64,000 nucleotides of DNA from Streptomyces bambusae (lineage in GTDB: Bacteria > Actinomycetota > Actinomycetes > Streptomycetales > Streptomycetaceae): the NCBI RefSeq assembly GCF_020532645.1, contig NZ_JAJAUZ010000024.1, positions 47,412 through 111,411 on the forward strand, read 5' to 3'. Shown in pieces: positions 35,883 through 43,547 of this stretch. The notes below the pieces were generated by a model. That model saw only the letters and a list, made by a program, of their open reading frames with translations, made no database searches and was not told the origin of the DNA. Position 1 is the first letter of the stretch, and each line of letters starts with the position of its first letter. The translations under genes and the position numbers were made by a program.

Positions 35883-37097
35883 ATGGCTGAGGCTCAGAAC
35901 TCCCCCATTCTCGACTCCGCTCGACTGGGGGCACCCCCCTCGGCGGGCTCCACCACCGCCGGCGCGATCGCGGTGGCCGCAGAGTCCACCGTCGCCACCC
36001 GGATGAGCGCGCCCCCGTCCTTCGACGTGGCCGACTTCCCCGTGCCGCACGGCCGCGAGGAGGAGTGGCGCTTCACCCCGCTGGAGCGCCTGCGCGGCCT
36101 GCACGACGGCACGGCCGTCGCCAACGGCACCATGAAGGCCCAGATCGACGCCCCCGAAGGGGTCACCGTCGAGTCCGTGGACCGCGGTGACGAGCGCATC
36201 GGCAAGGCCGGCACGCCGGTGGACCGGGTCGCCGCCCAGGCGTTCTCCTCCTTCGCCAAGGCCACGGTCGTCACCGTGCCCAAGGAGACCGTGCTCGCCG
36301 AGCCGATCCGCGTGGCCCTGCACGGCGAGGGCGGCACGACCTTCGGTCACACCGTCTTCGACATCAAGCCCTTCGCCGAGGCGATCATCGTGATCGACCA
36401 CACCGGCGACGGCGTGCGCGCCGCCAACGTCGACATCCTCGTCGGCGACGGCGCCAAGGTCACCTTCGTCTCCGTGCAGGACTGGGACGACACCGCCGTC
36501 CACACCTCCCAGCACAACGCGCTGGTCGGCCGCGACGCCTCCTTCAAGTCCGTCGTGGTCACCTTCGGCGGCGACCTCGTCCGCCTGCACCCGCGCGTCC
36601 GCTACGCCGCCCCCGGTGGCGAGGCGGAGATGCTCGGCCTGTACTTCACCGACGCGTCCCAGCACCAGGAGCACCGCCTCCTGGTCACCCACGACGCGCC
36701 GCACTGCAAGTCGAACGTGGTCTACAAGGGCGCGCTGCAGGGCGAGGGCGCCCACGCGGTGTGGATCGGCGACGTCCTCATCGAGAAGACCGCCGAGGGC
36801 ACCGACACGTACGAGATGAACCGCAACCTCGTCCTCACCGACGGCGCGCGGGTCGACTCGGTCCCGAACCTGGAGATCGAGACCGGCGAGATCGTCGGCG
36901 CCGGCCACGCCTCCGCCACCGGCCGCTTCGACGACGAGCAGCTGTTCTACCTGCAGGCCCGCGGCATTCCCGCCGACGAGGCCCGCCGCCTGGTCGTGCG
37001 CGGCTTCTTCGCCGAGCTCGTCCAGCAGATCGGTGTCCCGGACATCGAAGAGCGCCTGATCGCCAAGATCGAGGCCGAGCTGGAAGCGTCCGTCTGA
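35883..37097 (+). CDS. sufD: Fe-S cluster assembly protein SufD
   Basis: Partner of SufB in the SufBCD scaffold. The 404-residue protein is a beta-helix protein with the conserved blocks FPVPHGREEEWRFTPLERL, VFDIKPFAEAIIVIDHTGDG and LQARGIPADEARRLVVRGFFAEL. Residues 7-21 (SPILDSARLGAPPSA) look inserted relative to the start I recall for Streptomyces SufD, and the DNA there is a palindromic element (35902-35938). ATG 35883 follows GAAGGAAGAG. It overlaps the next gene by TGATG. Confidence 0.97.
   Translation: MAEAQNSPILDSARLGAPPSAGSTTAGAIAVAAESTVATRMSAPPSFDVADFPVPHGREEEWRFTPLERLRGLHDGTAVANGTMKAQIDAPEGVTVESVDRGDERIGKAGTPVDRVAAQAFSSFAKATVVTVPKETVLAEPIRVALHGEGGTTFGHTVFDIKPFAEAIIVIDHTGDGVRAANVDILVGDGAKVTFVSVQDWDDTAVHTSQHNALVGRDASFKSVVVTFGGDLVRLHPRVRYAAPGGEAEMLGLYFTDASQHQEHRLLVTHDAPHCKSNVVYKGALQGEGAHAVWIGDVLIEKTAEGTDTYEMNRNLVLTDGARVDSVPNLEIETGEIVGAGHASATGRFDDEQLFYLQARGIPADEARRLVVRGFFAELVQQIGVPDIEERLIAKIEAELEASV
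35902..35938. repeat. Palindromic element inside the sufD coding start
   Basis: CCCCCA (35902-35907) pairs with TGGGGG (35926-35931), inner TCGA (35911-35914) with TCGA (35921-35924); a second, competing hairpin pairs GGGGG (35927-35931) with CCCCC (35934-35938). The sequence is in frame and codes for a stretch that looks like an insert in SufD. Confidence 0.6.
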
Positions 37098-37426
37098 TGG
37101 CGTACGTGAAGGCCTGCGAGCTGGGCGAACTGACCGAGAACACGCCCAGGCGCGTGGAGCTCGACGGCACGCCCGTGTCCCTCGTCTCCACCGAGGGGGA
37201 GGTGTTCGCGATCCACGACATCTGCTCGCACGCGAACGTCTCGCTCTCGGAGGGCGAAGTCGAGGACTGCCAGATCGAGTGCTGGCTGCACGGCTCCGCG
37301 TTCGACCTGCGCACCGGCAAGCCGTCCGGTCTTCCCGCGACGCGTCCCGTTCCCGTATACCCCGTCAAGATCGAAGGGGGCAGCGTCCTCGTGGACGTCA
37401 CCGCCTCCCTCACCCAGGAGTCCTGA
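37097..37426 (+). CDS. Rieske-type [2Fe-2S] ferredoxin in the suf operon
   Basis: A 109-residue soluble Rieske ferredoxin, of the kind annotated as non-heme dioxygenase ferredoxin subunit. Ligands are Cys/His in CSHANV and Cys/His in CWLHGS. No signal or membrane helix, so it is cytoplasmic. It begins in the sufD stop (TGATG) and precedes sufC by 7 bp, so it is built into the operon. A role as electron donor for cluster assembly or sulfur transfer is plausible from context but unproven. Confidence 0.92.
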   Translation: MAYVKACELGELTENTPRRVELDGTPVSLVSTEGEVFAIHDICSHANVSLSEGEVEDCQIECWLHGSAFDLRTGKPSGLPATRPVPVYPVKIEGGSVLVDVTASLTQES

Positions 37427-37433
37427 GACACCC

Positions 37434-38198
37434 ATGGCAACGCTTGAAATCCACGACCTGCGCGTCTCCGTCGAGGCGGACAACGGCTCCCGCGAGATCC
37501 TCAAGGGCGTCGACCTGACCGTCAAGCAGGGCGAGACCCACGCCATCATGGGCCCCAACGGCTCCGGCAAGTCCACCCTGGCGTACTCCCTCGCCGGTCA
37601 CCCGAAGTACACCATCACCGGTGGCACCGTGACCCTCGACGGTGAGGACGTCCTGGAGATGTCCGTCGACGAGCGCGCCCGCGCCGGCGTGTTCCTCGCC
37701 ATGCAGTACCCGGTCGAGGTCCCCGGTGTCTCGGTCTCCAACTTCCTGCGCACCTCCGCCACCGCGATCCGCGGCGAGGCCCCCAAGCTGCGGCTGTGGG
37801 TCAAGGAGGTCAAGGAGGCCATGGAGCGCCTCTCCATGGACCCCGCGTTCGCCGAGCGCAACGTGAACGAGGGCTTCTCCGGCGGTGAGAAGAAGCGCCA
37901 CGAGATCCTCCAGCTGGAGCTCCTCAAGCCGAAGATCGCGATCCTCGACGAGACCGACTCCGGCCTGGACGTCGACGCGCTGCGCATCGTCTCCGAGGGT
38001 GTCAACCGGGTCCGCGAGGCCGGCGAGGTCGGCACCCTGCTGATCACGCACTACACGCGCATCCTGCGCTACATCAAGCCCGACTTCGTGCACGTGTTCG
38101 CGAACGGCCGCATCGTCGAGTCCGGCGGTGCCGAGCTCGCCGACCAGCTCGAGGCCGAGGGCTACGACAAGTACGTGAAGGGTGGCGCAACCGCGTGA
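37434..38198 (+). CDS. sufC: Fe-S cluster assembly ATPase SufC
   Basis: ATPase driving the SufBCD scaffold. The 254-residue ABC protein has Walker A GPNGSGKST (residues 40-48), signature GFSGGEKKRHEILQL, Walker B IAILDETDSGLD and H-switch THYTRIL. It overlaps sufS by GTGA. Confidence 0.98.
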   Translation: MATLEIHDLRVSVEADNGSREILKGVDLTVKQGETHAIMGPNGSGKSTLAYSLAGHPKYTITGGTVTLDGEDVLEMSVDERARAGVFLAMQYPVEVPGVSVSNFLRTSATAIRGEAPKLRLWVKEVKEAMERLSMDPAFAERNVNEGFSGGEKKRHEILQLELLKPKIAILDETDSGLDVDALRIVSEGVNRVREAGEVGTLLITHYTRILRYIKPDFVHVFANGRIVESGGAELADQLEAEGYDKYVKGGATA

Positions 38199-39451
38199 CA
38201 CAGCTGCCTGGCCTCCTCGACCTCGAGGCGATCCGCAAGGACTTCCCCCTGCTGGATCGTGTGGTCCACGACGGGAAGAAGGTCGTTTACCTGGACAACG
38301 CGGCGACCTCGCAGAAGCCGCGCCAGGTGCTCGACGCGATGAGCGCCTACTACGAGCGGCACAACGCCAACGTCCACCGCGGCGTGCACGTGCTCGCCGA
38401 GGAGGCCACGGCACTGTACGAAGGCGCCCGCGACAAGGTGGCCGCCTTCATCAACGCCCCGAGCCGCGACGAGGTGATCTTCACCAAGAACGCCTCCGAG
38501 TCGCTCAACCTGGTCGCCAACATGCTCGGCTGGGCCGACGAGCCGTACAAGGTCGACGCCCAGACCGAGATCGTCATCACGGAGATGGAGCACCACTCCA
38601 ACATCGTGCCGTGGCAGCTGCTCTCGCAGCGCACGGGCGCGAAGCTGAAGTGGTTCGGCCTCACCGACGACGGCCGGCTCGACCTGTCGAACATCGACGA
38701 GGTCATCACCGAGAAGACGAAGATCGTCTCCTTCGTGCTGGTCTCCAACATCCTCGGCACCCTCAACCCGGTCGAGGCGATCGTGCGCCGCGCCCAGGAG
38801 GTCGGGGCGCTCGTCCTGATCGACGCCTCCCAGGCCGCCCCGCACATGCCGCTCGACGTGCAGTCGCTCGGCGCCGACTTCGTGGCCTTCACCGGTCACA
38901 AGATGTGCGCCCCGACCGGCATCGGCGTGCTCTGGGGCCGGCAGGAGCTGCTGGAGGACCTGCCGCCGTTCCTCGGCGGCGGCGAGATGATCGAGACCGT
39001 CTCGATGCACTCCTCCACGTACGCCCCGGCGCCGCACAAGTTCGAGGCGGGTACGCCCCCGATCGCCCAGGCCGTCGGCCTCGGTGCGGCCGTGGACTAC
39101 CTGACCGCGATCGGCATGGACAAGATCGCCGCCCACGAGCACGCGATCACCGAGTACGCCGTCAAGCGCCTGCAGGAGGTCCCCGACCTGCGGATCATCG
39201 GTCCGAACACGGCCGAGGACCGCGGTGCCGCGATCTCCTTCACGCTCGGCGACATCCACCCGCACGACGTCGGCCAGGTTCTGGACGAGCAGGGCATCGC
39301 GGTCCGCGTGGGACACCACTGCGCGCGCCCGGTCTGCCTGCGGTACGGAATTCCTGCGACCACGCGGGCGTCGTTCTACCTGTACTCCTCTCCCGCCGAG
39401 GTCGACGCGCTGGTCGACGGGCTGGAGCACGTACGGAACTTCTTCGGATAA
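38195..39451 (+). CDS. sufS: Cysteine desulfurase SufS
   Basis: PLP enzyme removing sulfur from cysteine for Fe-S assembly. The 418-residue protein is a group II (SufS-type) desulfurase: PLP lysine Lys236 in FTGHKMCAPTG and catalytic Cys376 in RVGHHCARPV. GTG 38195 overlaps the sufC stop. The sulfur acceptor is probably SufU, encoded next. Confidence 0.98.
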   Translation: MTQLPGLLDLEAIRKDFPLLDRVVHDGKKVVYLDNAATSQKPRQVLDAMSAYYERHNANVHRGVHVLAEEATALYEGARDKVAAFINAPSRDEVIFTKNASESLNLVANMLGWADEPYKVDAQTEIVITEMEHHSNIVPWQLLSQRTGAKLKWFGLTDDGRLDLSNIDEVITEKTKIVSFVLVSNILGTLNPVEAIVRRAQEVGALVLIDASQAAPHMPLDVQSLGADFVAFTGHKMCAPTGIGVLWGRQELLEDLPPFLGGGEMIETVSMHSSTYAPAPHKFEAGTPPIAQAVGLGAAVDYLTAIGMDKIAAHEHAITEYAVKRLQEVPDLRIIGPNTAEDRGAAISFTLGDIHPHDVGQVLDEQGIAVRVGHHCARPVCLRYGIPATTRASFYLYSSPAEVDALVDGLEHVRNFFG

Positions 39452-39479
39452 CGAGGGCGACGAGGGCGCGAGGGCCGCT

Positions 39480-39941
39480 GTGAAGCTGGATTCGATGTAC
39501 CAGGAACTCATCCTGGACCACTACAAGCACCCGCACGGGCGCGGTCTGCGCGACGGCGACGCCGAGGTGCACCATGTCAACCCGACGTGCGGCGACGAGA
39601 TCACGCTGCGCGTGAAGTACGACGGCGAGACGCTCGTGGACGTCTCCTACGAGGGCCAGGGCTGCTCCATCAGCCAGGCCAGCGCGTCCGTGCTGAACGA
39701 GCTGCTCGTCGGCAAGGAGCTGGCCGAGGCGCGCCGGATCCAGGACGTGTTCCTGGAGATGATGCAGTCCAAGGGCAAGGTCGAGCCCGACGAGGCCATG
39801 GAGGAGGTGCTGGAGGACGCCGTCGCGTTCGTCGGCGTCTCGAAGTACCCGGCTCGTGTGAAGTGTGCTCTGCTGAGCTGGATGGCCTGGAAGGACGCGA
39901 CCGCCCAGGTGCTGGGCGACGCCGAGAGGAAGACGGCATGA
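39480..39941 (+). CDS. sufU: Sulfur-transfer protein SufU (zinc, IscU-like)
   Basis: SufU takes persulfide sulfur from SufS in Gram-positive bacteria. The 153-residue protein has Cys37 (NPTCGDEI), Cys62 (GQGCSIS) and Cys129 (VKCALLSW), the zinc-binding/transfer set, plus the SufU-specific insertion between the second and third Cys. GTG 39480 lies 28 bp after sufS. It overlaps sufT by ATGA. Confidence 0.95.
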   Translation: MKLDSMYQELILDHYKHPHGRGLRDGDAEVHHVNPTCGDEITLRVKYDGETLVDVSYEGQGCSISQASASVLNELLVGKELAEARRIQDVFLEMMQSKGKVEPDEAMEEVLEDAVAFVGVSKYPARVKCALLSWMAWKDATAQVLGDAERKTA

Positions 39942-40282
39942 CCGAGAACGCAACGCCGGAGGCGACGATCAAGCCGGCCACCGAGGAAGAGGTCCGCGAG
40001 GCCCTCTACGACGTGGTCGACCCGGAGCTGGGCATCGACGTCGTCAACCTGGGCCTGATCTACGGGATCCACATCGACGACTCCAACATCGCCACCCTCG
40101 ACATGACCCTGACGTCGGCGGCCTGCCCGCTGACGGACGTCATCGAGGACCAGGCGAAGTCCGCCACCGAGGGCATCGTCAACGAGCTGCGGATCAACTG
40201 GGTCTGGATGCCCCCGTGGGGCCCCGACAAGATCACGGACGACGGCCGTGAGCAGCTGCGCGCACTCGGCTTCAACGTCTGA
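39938..40282 (+). CDS. sufT: SufT / MIP18-family Fe-S maturation protein
   Basis: A 114-residue DUF59 (PaaD/MIP18) protein, thought to help cluster maturation or transfer. Motifs: DVVDPELGIDVVNLGLIYGI and the conserved Cys in TSAACPLTDVIEDQ. It is the last gene of the operon and followed by a perfect hairpin terminator. Confidence 0.93.
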   Translation: MTENATPEATIKPATEEEVREALYDVVDPELGIDVVNLGLIYGIHIDDSNIATLDMTLTSAACPLTDVIEDQAKSATEGIVNELRINWVWMPPWGPDKITDDGREQLRALGFNV

Positions 40283-40297
40283 GTCACCCGCGTACCC

Positions 40298-40329
40298 GAA
40301 GGCCCCCGGCGTTCTCGCCGGGGGCCTTC
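40298..40329 (+). terminator. Terminator of the suf operon
   Basis: Perfect 14-bp arms GAAGGCCCCCGGCG (40298-40311) and CGCCGGGGGCCTTC (40316-40329) with a TTCT loop, 16 bp after sufT and before the convergent membrane-protein gene. Confidence 0.9.
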
Positions 40330-40356
40330 TGCGTGCCTTGCGGGAAACGCGTGCGG

Positions 40357-41451
40357 TCAGCCGGCCCGGCCCGGGGCGGCGGGCCCGTACGGCGGTGCGT
40401 GGTGCGCCGCCATCAGGGCCGCCGCCAGGTCCTCGCGGCGCAGCCGCTGGTCCACGTAGGCCAGGGTGGTGCACAGCTGCACGAAGCCCATCTGGAACAC
40501 CTGGCTGACGATCACGCCCAGCAGCAGGCAGCCGATGTACACGACGATCCCGGCGATCACGCCGACGGTGGGAGCGGTCCCGGACGAGTCCTGGAGCATG
40601 GCGGGGATCAGCCCGAGCATGCCGCCGAAGACGAACGGCAGCTGGATGAGGTACGAGAGGATCCCGGCGACCAGCGAGGCCAGCAGGTTCAGGCCGAACA
40701 CCCGCCACCAGGCGCCCCGGACCAGGCGGGCCGACCGGCGCAGGGACGTGACCGGCCCCAGCCCCTCGCACACCGCCACGCCCGGCGCCAGGCTCAGCCG
40801 TACGTACAGCCAGGTGCTGACCGGTACCGCCGCGAGGAAGAGGAGCGGGAACACCAGGACGGTGCCGCGCACCGCCTCCTCGCCGTCGCCCGCGGTGGCT
40901 GCGGCCAGGGCGACGGCCACGCCGAACGCGGCCAGCATCGGTGCGGCGGCGATCAGCCAGCTCAGGAGGGAGGCGCCGAACACCGCGGGGAGCCGGCTCC
41001 AGGTGCGGCGCCACAGGGCGCGGAAGGGCGTCGGGCGGCCGCTGACCGCCTCCTGGACGACGGCCGGGGCCAGCGCGATGATCATGAACATGCCCAGCAG
41101 CATGAGCAGGAGGGCGCCGGCGCCCAGCGGGATCGTGAGCGCCAGCACGCTGGTGACCTGCGCATCGTCCGGGCTCTCGCCGTACGGGGTGTCGAAGACC
41201 GCCGCGAGGTCCTCGTGGACCACGGCGTACCCGATGCCGCCGGCGACGGCGAGCACCAGGATGCCAACGGCCTGGACCGCCAGCGGGATGCCGAACAGCA
41301 CCTTCCAGTGCCGGCCGAGCGTGCTGAACGCGCCGCCGACCATCTCGCCGACCTTCAGCGGCCGCAGGGGTATGACCCCCGGCTGCGGCGGCTGCGGAGG
41401 AAGCCAGCCGGCGCCCCAGGGCTGCGGGCCCCACCCCGTGTTCTGTGTCAT
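40357..41451 (-). CDS. Multi-spanning membrane protein, unknown function
   Basis: A 364-residue integral membrane protein. After a Pro/Gly-rich N-terminal tail (TQNTGWGPQPWG...) it has the segment IPLRPLKVGEMVGGAFSTLGRHWKVLFG and about six hydrophobic helices; the C-terminal cytoplasmic tail holds TLAYVDQRLRREDLAAAL. This N-terminus is common in actinobacterial glycerophosphodiester/DUF-type membrane proteins of unknown role. ATG 41451. Divergent from the SMR efflux gene. Confidence 0.8.
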   Translation of the reverse strand: MTQNTGWGPQPWGAGWLPPQPPQPGVIPLRPLKVGEMVGGAFSTLGRHWKVLFGIPLAVQAVGILVLAVAGGIGYAVVHEDLAAVFDTPYGESPDDAQVTSVLALTIPLGAGALLLMLLGMFMIIALAPAVVQEAVSGRPTPFRALWRRTWSRLPAVFGASLLSWLIAAAPMLAAFGVAVALAAATAGDGEEAVRGTVLVFPLLFLAAVPVSTWLYVRLSLAPGVAVCEGLGPVTSLRRSARLVRGAWWRVFGLNLLASLVAGILSYLIQLPFVFGGMLGLIPAMLQDSSGTAPTVGVIAGIVVYIGCLLLGVIVSQVFQMGFVQLCTTLAYVDQRLRREDLAAALMAAHHAPPYGPAAPGRAG

Positions 41452-41568
41452 CACTGCGCTCCGTACGCGTCCCGTCCCCTGATGGAACGGACACCGTATC
41501 CCGGCCCGCCGGCGCGGCGGCAGGCGGGCACCGTCGCGACCTGCACCGGAGCCGGCCGAACGGCGTTG

Positions 41569-41607
41569 TGTACGGTCGTACGCATCGATGTGTACGGTGG
41601 TACGCAT
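41569..41607. promoter_or_regulatory. Two 17-bp direct repeats tgtacggtSgtacgcat, candidate TetR operator
   Basis: Copies at 41569-41585 and 41591-41607 differ at one base and start 22 bp apart. Each holds a palindrome: GTACG-GT-CGTAC in the first and GTAC-GGTG-GTAC in the second. The second copy includes the ATG (41606) of the efflux gene, so a bound repressor would cover the start codon. The likely binder is the TetR protein encoded just downstream. Confidence 0.65.
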
Positions 41608-41926
41608 GCCCTACGTACTGCTCGCCGCGGCCATCGCGGCAGAGGTCGCCGGAACCACCGCCATGAAGTTCAGCGACGGCTTCACCAAGCTGTGGCCCTC
41701 GCTCGGCACCCTCGTCGGCTACCTCGTCGCCTTCACCCTGCTCGCCCAGACGCTCAAGTCGATGTCCGTCGGCACCGCGTACGCGATCTGGTCCGGGGCC
41801 GGCACCGCCGCGATCGCCGCGATCGGCATGGTCTTCCTCGGGGAGTCGGCGAACGCCGTCAAGCTGGCCGGCATCGCCCTGGTGATCGGCGGCGTCCTGC
41901 TGCTCAACCTGGGCGGCTCGCACTGA
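41606..41926 (+). CDS. SMR-family multidrug efflux protein (EmrE/Qac type)
   Basis: A 106-residue four-helix small multidrug resistance transporter, exporting cationic compounds by proton antiport as a dimer. The essential Glu is Glu13 (AAIAAEVAGTTAMK). Other family boxes are GTAYAIWSGAGTA and the loop TLKSMSVG. ATG 41606 matches family starts; an in-frame ATG at 41588 lies within the first repeat region. Overlaps tetR by TGATG; regulated, it appears, by the repeats above. Confidence 0.92.
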   Translation: MPYVLLAAAIAAEVAGTTAMKFSDGFTKLWPSLGTLVGYLVAFTLLAQTLKSMSVGTAYAIWSGAGTAAIAAIGMVFLGESANAVKLAGIALVIGGVLLLNLGGSH

Positions 41927-42468
41927 TGGCGGCTGCGCGGCGGTACGACCCGGAGCGCCGGTCCCGGATCATCGACGCGGCGATCCGAGTGGTGGGCGCC
42001 CACGGCATCGCCGGGCTGAGCCACCGGTCGGTCGCCGCCGAGGCGGACGTTCCGCTCGGCTCCACGACGTACCACTTCAAGACCCTCGACGACCTGCTGG
42101 TGGCGGCGCTGCGGCAGGCCAACGAGGGGTTCGCCCGGCGGGTCGCCGAGCACCGGGAGCGGGTCCCCGCCGGCACCGGCCTGGCGGCCGCGCTGGCCCG
42201 GCTGCTGGGTGAGTGGCTGACCTCCGACCGGGCGGCCGCGGAGCTGGAGTACGAGCTGTACCTCGCGGCGCTGCGCCGGCCGGCCCTGCGACCGGTGGCC
42301 GCCGAGTGGTACGAGGCGATGGAGCGGCTGCTCGCCGACGTCACGGACCGGGGCACGGCGCGGGCGCTGGTCGCCGCGATGGACGGGGTCTGCCTCCAGG
42401 TGCTGCTGACGGGGGAGCCGTACGACGAGGAGTGGGTGCGGGAGGTGCTGGGCCGCCTGACCGCCTGA
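41926..42468 (+). CDS. TetR-family transcriptional regulator
   Basis: A 180-residue TetR repressor; the N-terminal HTH reads IIDAAIRVVGAHGIAGLSHRSVAAEADVPLGSTTYHFKTLDDLL (about residues 15-58). The C-terminal ligand domain is short. The overlap with the SMR gene and the operator-like repeats upstream argue that it controls that efflux gene. Confidence 0.92.
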   Translation: MAAARRYDPERRSRIIDAAIRVVGAHGIAGLSHRSVAAEADVPLGSTTYHFKTLDDLLVAALRQANEGFARRVAEHRERVPAGTGLAAALARLLGEWLTSDRAAAELEYELYLAALRRPALRPVAAEWYEAMERLLADVTDRGTARALVAAMDGVCLQVLLTGEPYDEEWVREVLGRLTA

Positions 42469-42517
42469 CCGCCTGACCGGCGGCCCCGCACCGTCGCGCC
42501 TCCCGCGCAGGCGGCCG

Positions 42518-43399
42518 TCACCCCGCGCCGGCGGCCGTCACCGAGGCCAGCGTGGCCGCCACGCTCGCCTCGATGTCCTCGACCGGGTAGAACACCTCGC
42601 GGATCCGCCGGTCCCGGTCCACCACCAGGGTCAGCCGCTTGAGCCGGGTGACCCCGGCCGCCCGGAAGGTGGGCAGCCGCAGGGCCGCCGTCAGCGTCAG
42701 CCCGGCGTCCGAGAACAGGCCGAAGCCCAGTCCCTCGGTGAGCGCGAACTCCCGCTGCTCGTCGGGCCGCTGGGTGGACACCCCAGCCACTGTCGCGCCC
42801 GCCGCCGTGAACTCGGCCAGCCGGTCCCGGTACGTGCCGGACTCCAGGGTGCAGCCGCGGGTCCCGGGGATGGCGCCCCAGCCCGGCGGGTACGACTCGA
42901 CCCGGGCGTACGCGCCCGGGAAGCAGTACAGGACCGTGTGCGCGGTGTCCGCGACCGGGTCGCGCAGCCGCCCGTCCTGGTCCGGCAGCAGCAGCTCCGG
43001 CAGCCGGGTGCCCGGCAGCGCGTGCACCCGCCGGGCCTCCCGCGAGGCCGCGCCGGCCGTCGCCGTCGCCTCTCCCTCGCCCAGCACCCAGGTGTCGCCC
43101 CAGTCCTGCAGGGCCACCAGCACCGGAAGCAGCGCCCGGCCGCGCGCGGTCAGCCGGTAGGCGTGCCGCACCGGCCGCTCCTGGTAGGGCTCCCGGCTCA
43201 GAACCCCGGCGTCCACCAGCAGTTTCAGGCGCTCGGTCAGCACCTTCCGGGAGACTCCCAGCTCCCGCTGGAACTCCTCGAACCGCGACAGCCCGCGGGC
43301 CGCGTCGCGCACCACGAGCAGGGTCCACCAGTCGCCGACCACGTCGAGGGCCTGCGCGATGGCGCAGTCCGCGTCACCGAGGCTGGTGCGCTGGGCCAT
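42518..43399 (-). CDS. HxlR-type regulator fused to a peroxiredoxin domain
   Basis: A 293-residue two-domain protein. Residues 10-105 are an HxlR-type winged helix, with the conserved Cys12 of that family (DADCAIAQALDVVGDWWTLLVVRDAARG). Residues ~128-285 are a thioredoxin-fold AhpC/TSA domain, with GTRGCTLESGTYRD matching the PrxQ active-site box; the peroxidatic Cys would be Cys183, while the resolving Cys five residues on is replaced (Ser/Gly). Cys159 is the only other one in that domain. It is divergent from the MFS gene at 43548, with a palindrome between. A peroxide- or thiol-sensing regulator is inferred. Confidence 0.85.
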   Translation of the reverse strand: MAQRTSLGDADCAIAQALDVVGDWWTLLVVRDAARGLSRFEEFQRELGVSRKVLTERLKLLVDAGVLSREPYQERPVRHAYRLTARGRALLPVLVALQDWGDTWVLGEGEATATAGAASREARRVHALPGTRLPELLLPDQDGRLRDPVADTAHTVLYCFPGAYARVESYPPGWGAIPGTRGCTLESGTYRDRLAEFTAAGATVAGVSTQRPDEQREFALTEGLGFGLFSDAGLTLTAALRLPTFRAAGVTRLKRLTLVVDRDRRIREVFYPVEDIEASVAATLASVTAAGAG

Positions 43400-43481
43400 C
43401 GGCGGGCTCCTTCCGGACGGGCGGGTGCGGTTGCAGGCGCGGGCAGGTCACGTACCCCATGGTAGGTTGCCCCGACGGGTG

Positions 43482-43498
43482 AGTTCCCAAAAGGAACT
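43482..43498. promoter_or_regulatory. Perfect inverted repeat AGTTCC-N5-GGAACT, candidate HxlR operator
   Basis: Arms AGTTCC (43482-43487) and GGAACT (43493-43498) around caaaa, 50 bp before the MFS start and 83 bp before the HxlR-peroxiredoxin start. The layout resembles known HxlR-family operators with AT-containing spacers. Confidence 0.6.
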
Positions 43499-43547
43499 GA
43501 CTAGTCGCGCCGCGCGGGCGGCGCCACGACCACGGGGGGCCGGTCCG

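Noticed and set aside
40333..41925. In-frame upstream extension of the TetR frame across the membrane-protein gene
   Set aside because: The HTH begins at 41926 and the region before it is antisense to a real membrane protein gene and SMR gene.
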